Assembly (NCBI GenBank): GCA_018697195.1 | Contig: CM031857.1 | Span: 93,134,617-93,198,616 of the forward strand | Direction: 5' to 3' | Length of the DNA: 64,000 nt | Source: Certhia americana | Lineage: Eukaryota; Chordata; Aves; Passeriformes; Certhiidae | Shown here: positions 1 through 11,034 of the stretch, one piece after another | Numbering within the stretch: position 1 is the first letter of the stretch | Layout of the letters: each line of letters begins with the position of its first letter | Program-made: the position numbers and the translations under genes | Notes under the pieces: generated by a model | Databases searched by the model: none | What the model was told of the DNA's origin: nothing | What the model saw: only the letters and a program-made list of their open reading frames with translations

Positions 1-643
1 TTATGCTTACTAGGGATTAGAAGACCCACACTTACTCTGAAAGCAGGAACAGATTTCACACTATCTTGCCTCTAAGAAGAATAAACAACAATATGGTTCC
101 TAGTTATTTTAAAAGAAGCTCTAAGATGTAGTACATTACTTCTAATTTCAGTATTCCAGAATATACTTGTTATTGTCTTATTTGTTTGTTTGTTTGTTTT
201 TGTTTTGTTTGTTTGTTTTTTAACTAAACAGATTATATCACTCACTAATTTAAAATATCCAATACAATATTAGGCAAAAATGCACAACAACTTAACCAAC
301 TTTTTGCTCTTACTTCACAGTGTTGCACTACACAGCTTTCTCAGTTTGTTGATCTGTGAAATAAAATGAAACATAACCTCCTGGGAAATACAAGGAATCA
401 CTGGTGCCAGTTTGTTTCTTGTCCTTCCCTGCCACCTTGTGGTTGCTCAGAACAGGGCACTGCTCACTCCTGACAAGAGATTAATTCACAGGCTATGGAA
501 GTTGTTCCTCTGACACCCCTAACCCCCCCTGCCCCTTTCAGGTACGTTGAAGCCCTTGCTGTCCAATTCTGTGCATGGCACACTGGGATCTCTGATCTAA
601 CACTCTGCGGGATATCAAAATTTACAGATTAAATGATGCTTAC
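1..643 (-). other. MYO16: MYO16 intron, downstream flank of window
   Basis: Intronic sequence following the switch I exon. No further exon was found; the next one, expected to encode the ARIYTYLLEKSR segment of the motor, is outside the window. A TTTG-rich simple repeat occupies 178-222. Nothing else is recognisable. Confidence 0.8.
178..222. repeat. TTTG-rich simple repeat
   Basis: An interrupted run of TTTG units with two longer T runs. It has no flanking sequence that identifies it as a transposon tail. Confidence 0.9.
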
Positions 644-761
644 CTGCAATTAATGTTTTTTTTCTCTCACAAAACTGTAGTTCAAAATATTTTATAAAAC
701 AGCTGGAAAAATCATTCAAGGGTGTCTTAGCATGTCCAAAGGCCTCCAAGATACAGTTCAC
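644..761 (-). CDS. MYO16: MYO16 internal exon 11 of 11 in window (switch I exon)
   Basis: This 118-base exon encodes [39 protein letters not shown] and one base of the next glycine codon. It sits between a TTTTTTGTAG acceptor and a GTAAGC donor. ILEAFG-AKT is the universal myosin motif after the P-loop helix. The switch I region at 690-716 reads NDFSSCFIK instead of the consensus ND-NSSRFGK, so the conserved arginine and glycine are replaced by cysteine and isoleucine. My memory is that mammalian MYO16 shares this change. The gene continues beyond position 1 with the rest of the motor. Confidence 0.96.
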
Positions 762-2585
762 CTACAAAAAAATAGTAAAGAAGCAACAAGAGAGAGAATG
801 ATATTTCAAGAATCATCAGCGAGGTTGGCTTGTGATCAATAAACAGGGGGGAAAAAAAAGACCATTTTTCATCTTGGAATTTTAAAAAAAAATACTTGGC
901 AGTTTTTTTCCAAAATAGAAATTAAAGTAAGACAGCTCAAATTATATTCAAAAAAAGCAATGTCGGAATAGTGGAAGCTGTAAGTAAAATGTTCACAAGC
1001 GAGCTGCATCCCTACAAGTAGTTTGGATATGAGTGACTGAAGTCATATTCCTGGAGCTGGCACGCTTATTGAAAAATATTGCAATCTTTGAAGACAGAAT
1101 CTGTGAAGCTACAACCAGTCAGTACTAATGACCCAACAAAGGAATTTACAAGTTTTATATAATGTCAGAAATGGCATAAATTATTGATTTCAAATTGGAT
1201 TATTTCAGGATCATACTAGCAAAAAACTGAGGAAAAAAAAAACAGATTCAGACATTTTTATGGCATGTCTCTAATGCATTTCCATGCTACGCTTTTCTTG
1301 TATTTAGCTTTTTTGTGTATAATTAGTTGCTTACAGTCCTTACGCTCTGACAGATTGCCTTCAGAACTTTCCTCTATGCATCCTTGAAGTAGATTGCAAT
1401 GTGGTGCATATACACTGTTGTTCTGACATCACTCTTTTTATGCACCTGGATGAACTAGCTGGGAAGGGAAGAGGTCTGTGGAGTAGCACAGAAGCTCTAA
1501 AAATCAAACCATTCACAGTTATTAATTAAATCAGCTGTCTGTGCAGTAGGTGGCAGCAGAAAACTAGTCAGCCTAGTCTTGGTTTCAGTTCCACTCCAGT
1601 AGTGTTGCTTAGGATGTATTTGCTCTTTAGACTAATTCAGTACGTGCTTTAACCTGTGTAACTTTATTAATTTAATGGTACAATGCATAACTGCATCAGG
1701 AATGAATCCAGACAACAGTGTTCATTAAGGCACCTAAAAAGGCAACTAAATTAGGATCTCTGCTCTATTCCCTGTGGACAAGATCTCATACATTTGCCAT
1801 TTAAAGTCAGATATCCCAGCTAAAGCTAGTTTTAAAGGATTTTTCTATAACCAAAATTTGATAATGTTCTTCCACTTCCATTAAGATGCATTGATAGCTG
1901 TCTCTGAGTTGAGATTTAGATGAGAAGTTTCATCGGGAAAGGTAATTTTTTAAAAGAATTTGAATTGGCAACCCAGAGTTCAGCATAATTTAAAATAACA
2001 GTATGTACCTTTATAGGGAATTAAATATGGGTATATGGAAACACATATTTTGGAAATTAAATATGACTGAACAAATATTCAGAACTTTTACCTATTTCTT
2101 AAATATATTTAGTACACAAATATTGAGTCATATAACTTTGTTCAAGCCTTGCAGTTTTCCTGCAAGTTTACTGTTTCTGTCTTGCATAAATTACTTCAGA
2201 TTACTGTCACATTTACACTGTCCGGTGAAGCATCACCACACCATACAGGCAAATTTATTTATTTACTGAAGGCAATTAATTTCATGCTTAAGAAACAGTT
2301 CCTTATCACAGAAATGTCTCCTATTCACTGCAACACTGATTTTCAAAGTCACCAAAACATAAAACCAAAAATGCCTCTACTTTGGAGATTCTTCTTATCA
2401 CATCAATGTGAGCTCAATCCCATTCCCACTCATGGAAAAAACTTTCTTTGACTTCAAAGGTGAAAACAAGCCACTTGTGAATTTCTACAGAGCAGATGCT
2501 CTTTTCCATATATTTCAAATATCTCTGCCTATCCAAGAGGCCAAGCTTTTGCTTCATTCCAGTCAGTGATTGGAATACTACTTAC
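762..2585 (-). other. MYO16: MYO16 intron, 1.8 kb
   Basis: Unique AT-rich intron between the P-loop and switch I exons. I see no repeat element, ORF of interest or RNA gene. Short runs of A or T are present but unremarkable. Confidence 0.8.
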
Positions 2586-2691
2586 ATGTTTTATCTTTGT
2601 ATCAAAGGTACTTCTGCTGCAGCTGGCTCTGCAAGTGAGGTGTTTCACTATCTGTTTGCAGGCTTCAGTCTTCCCAGAACCACTTTCTCCA
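2586..2691 (-). CDS. MYO16: MYO16 internal exon 10 of 11 (P-loop exon)
   Basis: This 106-base exon starts with the third base of a serine codon after a TCTTGCAG acceptor. It encodes the Walker A loop GESGSGKTE (2664-2690), then [20 protein letters not shown] and DTKIKH. It ends in phase 0 at GTAAGT. The P-loop binds ATP phosphates in the myosin head and here matches the canonical myosin consensus exactly. The following K-I--HL is the P-loop helix. My recollection is that human MYO16 reads GERGSGKSE here, so the bird copy looks more conventional; this needs an alignment. Confidence 0.97.
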
Positions 2692-4052
2692 CTGCAAGAT
2701 GACAGGCAAGGAAGAGAGGGAGGAATCATTCTTAGTTTCACAATTGAAATGTTATTTATATTCCCTGCTAGCTTTGTTTGAATGGGTTTAAGGTACCCCA
2801 ATCAAACTTTCCTTTCAAATAACAGGTTTATGGATGACAAATAAAGAAGAGAACATAGGAGATTGACTGACTGACTGCCTATGTACATGAAGACTGTCAG
2901 AGCTATCAAGATAAATTTTCTTGTACTACAGGTCAAGCCAATCAAATCTAATGCTTTCAAGCCTTTTTGAAGGTATTTATAGCACAGATTTTGTCTTTAT
3001 CTTTTGTCTGGCAAAGGAGCTCACCAATGCAGCTCACTGCTTCTCTGTGGAGATGGGGAAATTACTGCTGTAGTAATGATGGGGAATCAGAAGAAATGGA
3101 AAATTAAGAATACAATATGAAGAATGGAAAGAAAATACAAATAGAACAGGAAGGAAAAGAAAAAGCTGATTGATTTTACAACCTGCCCAGATTCTGTAAT
3201 ACACCCTGACTTTAGTGATTCTATATACATCACTGTGATTTCTTGTTTGAGATGTGGATTAAATATTCAAAAGCATGAGAACTTCTGACAGGGAAAGTGA
3301 CCAAAGTAAATAAGGTAAAAGGCAATAGAATTACAAAGGTGGAAAGAAACAATAGAAAAACGGTGGGATGGAGGAAGGAAGCAAAATCAATGCTGCACTT
3401 TAAGCTTGAAGAAGGAAGGAAAAGGAAAGAAGAGATCGAAAGGATGAAGTTAGTGTATAATTCATGTAAGAATTTCTTACTTGGATTATAAGATGCTTTC
3501 TTTACAGACAACCAAACCAAATAAAATGTTATTTGATTTTTGTGCACTTGATCAAATTTAAAGGGCTGTTTCTAAAACAGCCTGTTAGATTTTTTCACAA
3601 ATAAAATGGATGTGATGGCTGACTAATCTGTTACCTGTGTATTTTTGTTTCTGAAAATGAGAAGGCAGTAAAATACAGTATCTGTCTGGCCATTGCTTTA
3701 TCTATTCAAATATTGCTTCAAAAGAGAAATCAATTAAAAAGGGAGAAACAAAACAGGAAGGGCAAAAAAGAGCTTCATACTTGGATAGCAATGCACCATT
3801 TAATCTCATTCAACTCTCATGGGACATACATGCAGCTTTGGTGTGTATCTTATTTTTGCCTGGTAAACTTCTTTTTTAACGTGACAAGACAGATCTTGTC
3901 ATTACTATATGTGATGTGTCAAATTGTTTCTGTCTATGTTGTCCATGTTTCTATAACAAGGTGGAGGCTAACACTGGATTTCAAACTCCTTTTGGCATCA
4001 GTAGGAGGTCTGTGGTCCAAGACTGCAATGGTTTGCAACTTGGCTACATGGT

Positions 4053-5364
4053 GATGTATCTGATGGAATTCAGTCGTGGGTCCTGAGGGAGCCGGAAGAT
4101 GAAGTAGTTAAGCCACTATCCCTAATTTTTGAAAAACTGTGGCACTTAGGAGAAGTCTCTGCCACCTAGAAAAAAGCAAATTTTAACATCTACATTTTAA
4201 AAGAGGAAAGTAGAAGACACAGGGAACTACAGATCAATCAATCTGCATTCTATTTCAGGGCTCCAGCATTGGTGGACAGGGGCAGAGCAACTCACATTGT
4301 CTACCTGAACTTATGTAAAGTGTTTGAGACTGTCCTGCACAACATCCTTGTCTCTAAATTGGAGAGACAGATCAGATGGATGGATGATTTGATGGATAAA
4401 AATCATCTCTATGTGGAGACCAGAGATGAGTGGTGTCATCAGCAAGCTTGATCAGGGTGCGCTTGATTCTACTGTCTGTGTTACTGACAAAGTTGTTCAA
4501 CAGAATCAGCCCCAGTTCTGACCCCTCAGGGCACCTCACAGTGGAGGAAAGGGATGCCGTCCGGAGACCTTAACATGCTCAAGAGGTAGGCTGATGCAGA
4601 CCTCATGAACTTCAACAAAGCAAAGTACAAGGTCCTGCACCTGGGTTGTGGACACCTACAGGATGGGCAGAGAAATGACTGAAAGCAGCCTTGAGGAGAA
4701 AAACTTGGGAGTGATGGTCAAAGAAAAATTTGCCATGAGCCAGCAGTGTGTGCTCACAGAGCAGACAGCCAAGTGAATCCTGGGCTACATCCAAAGCAGC
4801 ACAGCCAGATGGTTAAAGGAGGCAATTGGTCCCTCTGCTGACTCTTGTGAGCACTATATCCAGCTCTGGTGTCCCCAGCATAAGAAGGACATTGAATTGT
4901 TGAACCAAGTCCAAGGGAGTGTCACAAAATTGGTAAGAGGACTGGTGTACCTGTCCCATGGAGACAGGCTGAGAAAGTTGCAGCTGTTCAGCCTGGAGAA
5001 GAGTAGGTTGTGTGGAGACCTCATGGCAACCTTTCAGCATCTGAAGGGTGTCTACAGAGAAGCCAAAGTGGGACTCTTAGTCAGAAAATGTTGTTACAGG
5101 ACAAGGAATAATGGCACAAACTGAAAGAGGGGAAGTTTATGTGAGATATTAGGAAGAAATCTTTTACTGTGAAGGTAGGAAGACACTGGAACAGGTTGCC
5201 CAGAGAAGTTTGGGCTCCCCATCCATGGAGGTGTTCAAGACCAGGTTGGATAAGGCCTTGAAAAACCTGGTTTAGGGGGAGATGTCCCTGCCCATAGCAG
5301 CAGCATTTGGGATTAGATGACCTTTAAGGCCAACATCAACCTCTTCACATTCTACAATTCTATG
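4053..5364 (+). repeat. CR1 LINE, 3' part with reverse transcriptase remnant and micro-inversion
   Basis: A decayed CR1 retrotransposon in plus orientation, antisense to MYO16. The 5' end translates to DGIQSWVLREPEDEV and LSLIFEKLWH, then RATHIVYLNLCKVFETVLHN, which are CR1 reverse transcriptase remnants broken by stops and frameshifts. The 3' part has the usual CR1 strings (CTCATGAACTTCAACAAAGC, GGTTGCCCAGAGAAGT) and the tail motif ACATTCTACAATTCTATG. Bases about 4432-4540 are inverted relative to the rest. The left edge is approximate. Confidence 0.9.
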
Positions 5365-8300
5365 TTATGCGAAACTCTCAACTAATAGGCCACAATGCCA
5401 TGTTTAAACCAGATCTAAAAGGAAAAGAAATTGTGCAATGTCAAGTTCTGTCACAATTAACATGAAATTAGCAACTCTCCAGAAATGACAAGTTTCTCCT
5501 TAAGTGCACTATCCTTTGATCAGATTTTCAGCTTCTGACTTTCTGAAAGAGTTTTAAAAGTTAGATGGTACTTGATGTCACCCTACAAAATATGCATCTC
5601 TGCCCTCTTAATGATGAATCCACTCTCCAAATGCTAATTGTACCATGCTGCCTCTGTTCTTAAGATTTATTATTTGCCTTCTGCCCCTACAATGGCAATC
5701 TGTGTATTCCATGTTTCTTTGTCTGTTGTCACTAACAGAAAGAGAGAAAAACTGAAACAGGACAGTATTCCTGTGACATTCCTCCCTTATAGACATTTTA
5801 GTCTTGCAAACTGCAGATCTTCTACCCATATTATCCAGAAAGCTAATGAGCTCATAGACAGATACAAGTCATAGCTCCCTCTTACTGCACACTCACATCA
5901 GTCAGTTCACTGCCAACTGTGTGTCATGATGATGAAACAGTTTTCTTCCTCCCCAACATACTTAATCCAAAATCACAGCTGCAACCTGCTATCACTACAC
6001 CACAGGTTACCAAAAAGATTAGTAACAGTGGCCCTTCAGTTATTTCAGCTGTTAAGGGACTTCTCTGAAATTAAAACGTCTCTGATATTTAGTACAGAAC
6101 TTAGTTACAGTTATTATGCTATGGAACAAAAGTGTTCATTTATGTTTGATAACCAGATCTGATATTATTCATACTTTGTAAGAGCTCACAGCTTATCCAA
6201 AGTGCACTGCCCTTTATATCCAGCAGATAAATATTTGTATCATTCTGAGAGCTATATAAGATTTGATATTTAACAAATTGTTGTAGCGTTTTATTTTTTA
6301 TCCAGGCCCAACCTTATCTGTCACAAACAGCCTCTTCAACAGAAATTTTTTCCAGGATTCAAAAATCTTTCTCACAACTAGAGAAACTGAAGGTGGGGAG
6401 AAGGGATGCTAAAATAACAGCAGATATGCCATTGACTGTTTTCAAGAATTACAAAGCAGGCATGCAATTTAAAATTAAAACAAAAAAATGCTTTCTTAAT
6501 CAAAGGAATTGGAGTGTTCACCATAAGTTTCCCCCTTAAACATTAATTTGCTTCACCTTTAATATAAAGCTATGTTTGTTTTTCATTGCAAGACAAATGT
6601 GGCCCAGGTAATGCAGGACCATGCAAACAAGTACAAAGTGAAGAGTTTCTGTCCATTCTTGAATATTTCTTCTCAAGATTCATATCCTCTGAACATTACA
6701 GTGAAATAGCTGCAAAGATTTGACATTCTTGTCAAATCCGTTAATTTTACAGTCTTGCCACAGGAGCTTTTTGATCAAAGTGGTTGCTGGATTACTGTTC
6801 AGGGTTTAAAAAGTCACCAGAATGTTGTTGCTGAAAGAGAGACACAAGTGACTTAGTTTTTCTGTACATTTCAAAGGCTTATATTCACTTGTGGTGAAAT
6901 ACAGCTTGAACCACTGAGAAAGAAATGCTGTGGTAGAAGTATCAATAGCTGATATTTAATTGCAAATATTCCATTATTTGGAATATTTGAGTCAATTTAA
7001 CAATGAATTTGGTACTTTGTACAAGATCTTGTTTACTCCATTTCATTTATAGGTTGAGTAAAAGTTTTTGCAATGCTATCATTGTCTGTAATATTTTTTG
7101 CACTAGCAATTTAATGATGCTTAGAGAAAAATTCCATTTTTCTCTTTTAAATAATTGTTTCATCACTATATTTTTCAAAATATGATTTAAATATGAGTGT
7201 TGGTGTCTTAGAACTTTTGTTTGGACTGCCTTATAAAGGTGTAGGATAAGTTAACATCAAAGCAAAAAAGCATTCTTCTGCACTAATATTTACTTAGAAG
7301 GCATTACAGAACAGACAAAGAGGGCTTATTTCGTTGGTAAAAAAGGTTAAATTAGAAACAGTGTATTCCAAAGGAAAGGAAAATGAATGGAAAATATGAA
7401 ATCCTATACTCACACAGGGCTTTAGGCAAGTCCATGAAGTTTTCTCACTTTATTCCTCCTTTGGCTTTCCAGCTTTTCTTATTATTTTCCAAATAACTAC
7501 CTGATGGAGGACCTGTTTTTCTACTACTTTATAAATATTTTGTTATTACAACCTTAATTGCAGCTCAAACCTTTATATCTTCAAATACTATGAATAATTT
7601 TAAAAATGTTCTGTTTTGATTTAAAAAAAAAAAAAAAAAAAGTCTAAATTTGTTAGGAAAAAGACCACTTGAAAATGTGAAATACAAAGTCATGTGAAGT
7701 AAAGAACACAAGACATAATATATCCCGGGGAAATAAAGAAACTACATCTGTCAAAGCCATGGCATTTGGATTATCATCCAGCTTTTTTGTTTTTTGTGGC
7801 AGTCTACCTGCATTGCTGGTGTCCCTCAAGCTGGAGAGCTCTGTGCTGAGCCTGTGCTTGCTGGACATCCACATGAACTGCCTGGCTGTGAAGAGCTGTG
7901 TCTGGAGTCCCAAGTGCCTTTGTCTTGACTCTGAAAACCCACAAAGTTCTGAGGCCACCACTGCTGGCGGTGCCCACCAGGTTCAAGGGTTATTGCATGG
8001 AGGGGGACACAGACAGAACCATCCCACAGAAGTACTGAATCAAGGAAGCCTGGGTGAGAGAGGCAGAAAACAGCCAACCCCAGGCAATTTTTAAGAATTA
8101 CTTTCTGCAAGTACAGAGAAAAACTTGCTTACCCCCAGTTTCTGTATATTAGGCAGGTTTTTCTATCACTTTATGATTTCAGAACACTGGATCATTATAG
8201 GATCATTACTGTTTGGTAAGCAACAACCCCATTAAAAAGAAATTCTGTAAATCATCTCTTTAGGGAAAATATGACAAAATACAAAACATATAAGGAGCAA

Positions 8301-9619
8301 TATACCTGTCACTTTGGATGATATAAATGACAAGGTTTTATTTTTTTGCACTTAATTTTCAATTCTGAGCAAAGGTACCACACTCAGAAGTGCAGGGAAA
8401 AAAACCTTACTCCTGCAGTACTTGAACTACAATCAGAAATGATGGAAAACTGCTGAAAGAATGTGTTCATATAAGATTTCCACCAGATTTAAAGGAAGAC
8501 ACATTTGCTGTTCTGCATGAACTTTTGAAACCAATCACTTACTGTACTAGAGTGAACATTACTATTCCAAATTCCCATTAATATAGTAAGATATATCTGG
8601 GGAAGAGTAACTAAGTTCACACACTTTTGGGGGTCAGAATAATTTATTTCTTCTCCACTTTCAGAGTATGTGAGACACTGAGTTTTGTTCCCAAGTGACT
8701 GAGGTTTCTAGATTTGAAACAAATATATGTAAACAAAACTATTAAATACAAAATAATGGGGATTGTACTATCTGTAAGGTTATCTGTAACTAATCAATCT
8801 TTCATGTTAGCTGGAAATTATATTTCTAAAATTAAGCTAAATTGGACAGTGTATTTCTAAACAATGTTTTAATACAAATCTGTAACTGTACTGCAGCAGC
8901 ACATTGTATTTAAAATACATAAAATTGTACTTTCAAAAAATAAATATTAAATTGAACAGAATGTGTTTGGTGATGCTAAACTGAGGAAATCCAAAGCTTT
9001 CAATGCATTCCACTGTAAAACACAAAGACTTTTCTCGACTCCAGGATATTTGGCTTAAAAATGTGATTTATATCAGAACAGTATCATTGGATATTGACAC
9101 TCCTGGCTGTTAACAAGCTAGACCATTTAATTTTATGCATTCATTATGGCTTTTTGACTCACAAAATTAGCCATCAGCATGCCATAAATCTTTGGTTTGA
9201 TTTACTAAAGTTTCTTAGCTTTTAACAGAACTATATTTAAGCTCCCTAGGCAGTTCTTTACTTATCTTGTCAGTGCTTAATGTATTTTCATATCTTGAAA
9301 AGCGGGACCAAAATGCAGTCATAAGGAAGCTAATTGTGAAAAGTCCACCTACTGGCTATTTAAGAGCATAACTAATAACATTATTTTATTCTGTAACTTC
9401 CATTAGAAGTTTATACAAAGACAGCTCTTGGTGTTAAGCATATATGAATAAACCTGGTTTGAGACAAACTGAAAATAATTGCAAATAACTGATAGAAAGT
9501 TTTTCAGTGTTTTGGCCAAAAGATTTCCTGTTGCAAAAAGCTCTATTTCAGTACGTGAACTTCTGATCAGATGTAAAGTGACTGGGGAAAAAAAAATATT
9601 GTAAAATGACAACAAATTT

Positions 9620-10136
9620 GGCCGCACCTCAAATCCTGTGTCCAGTTCTGGTCTCCTCACTTCAAGAAACTACATTCAGGTGCTGGAGAGAGTCCAGAGA
9701 AGGGCAATGAAGCTGGTCAAGGATTTGGAGCCAAGTACCATGAGCAATGGCTGAGGGAGCTGGGAGTGATTAGTCTGGACAAAAGGAGGCTCAGGAGAGA
9801 CCTGATTGCTCTCTACAACTGCCTGGAAGGAGGCTGTAGCCAGGTGGGGATCAGCATCTTCCCCCAGGCAGCTAGTGACAAAAAAAGAGGAAACGGCCTC
9901 AAGCTGCACCAGGAGAGGTTTATGTTGGACATCAGGAGGAATTTCCTCTCAGCAAGGGTGATTAGATCTTGGAATGGGCTGATCAGGGAGTCGGTGGAGT
10001 CACTGTCCCTGGAGGTGTTCAAGAAATGACTGGACACAGTGCTCAGTGCCATGATCTAGTTGGTAAGGTGGTGTTCAGTCAAAGGTTGAACTTGATGATC
10101 TCAAAGATCTTTTATGATCTCATTGATTCTGTAATG
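9620..10136 (+). repeat. CR1 LINE, 5'-truncated 3' end
   Basis: A 5'-truncated CR1 in plus orientation. Recognisable strings include TGGAGAGAGTCCAGAGAAGG, CCTGGAGGTGTTCAAGAAAT and the tail TTGATGATCTCAAAGATCTT followed by ATTGATTCTGTAATG. It covers the non-coding 3' end and the very end of ORF2. The ORF-like runs in it are remnants, not genes. Confidence 0.92.
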
Positions 10137-10906
10137 CCATGGAGGATATTAAGATTAAAGATTCAGAAGATATGAAAGTAAGTAAAGCGTGAAAAGATAG
10201 AAAAGTGGTACGACTATGCAACAAATTGCTTTGAGTACATTAAATTCACCAGACTCACTGCTTTTAGAGAGTTTGAGTGAAAAAGGATTAATAAATTTGG
10301 GGATTAAAAAGTTCCAGATGAATGTCAAATTTCACCATTATAAAAGCAGCATATTTGGATGAAACTTTTTTCACAGATTACTAATCTATTTACTCACAAT
10401 CTTGAAGTTGTTTATCATTGAAACAACACTGTGAATAAAGGTTAAAGTCCATTTTAAAGTCTATTTTGAACTTGAAGTGCTGAAGAACACAGTCACACAG
10501 AAATATGAGGCAGAGTGCAAGCTCCAATATAGGCACCTCACCATAGAGGTTTATAATTTAGTCAAGGACTTATCATTTTTATTGTCAATAGATTCTATTT
10601 CTAATCCTGATTCATGTAATATTAGGAAACACACACAGGAGTTTTGAATTCTTTACCATTAGGTCTTGTTCCTAATTAGATGCAGCTACATGAAGTGGCA
10701 ATTGCCCAAGAGAATTTATGAACTTGAGATGCAATTAAAACTTTTTCATTTCTATTTTGCTCTACTGTATGATACAGAGATCAGCACACAGAAAAAAATC
10801 AGTTAGAGAAAAAAAAAAAGAAAAGGAAATCTCAACTGCTGAGGCCCAAGGGAAACAGCTGAAAGGCAGGATGTACAAATTAATTAATAGAAAGATAAAT
10901 TTTCAC

Positions 10907-11034
10907 CTGAGGATAAAGCACTGGGGACGCTGCTCCTGGAATAGCATGTGGTAAGCTCTTTCAGCACAGGAAAATATATGTGGGGGAAGTGAAGAACACA
11001 GTTTTCCAGAATTACTTAAATAAAGCTGGGTGAC
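10907..11034 (-). CDS. MYO16: MYO16 internal exon 9 of 11 (motor, segment before P-loop)
   Basis: This 128-base exon encodes [40 protein letters not shown] and IL, ending two bases into the serine codon that precedes the P-loop glycine. It matches the generic myosin path (LPPHIF--A--AY--M-----QC-ILSGESG). It carries the class-XVI segment SGKLCSS in place of the usual Y--------PH loop. The acceptor is TTTTTTCAG and the donor GTGAAA. The exon junction falls just before the nucleotide-binding loop, which is on the next exon 8.2 kb away. Confidence 0.96.

Larger units (their letters stand above)
2692..10906 (-). other. MYO16: MYO16 intron, 8.2 kb
   Basis: Intron containing two CR1 elements (about 4053-5364 and 9620-10136), an A19 tract near 7622-7641 and a moderately GC-rich unassigned block at about 7755-8060. 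The rest is AT-rich unique sequence with no supported gene. Confidence 0.8.

Noticed and set aside
2529..2801. A stand-alone gene starting upstream of the P-loop
   Set aside because: The open frame extends past both splice sites by chance. Only 2586-2691 is coding, as shown by the acceptor, donor and phase match with neighbouring MYO16 exons.
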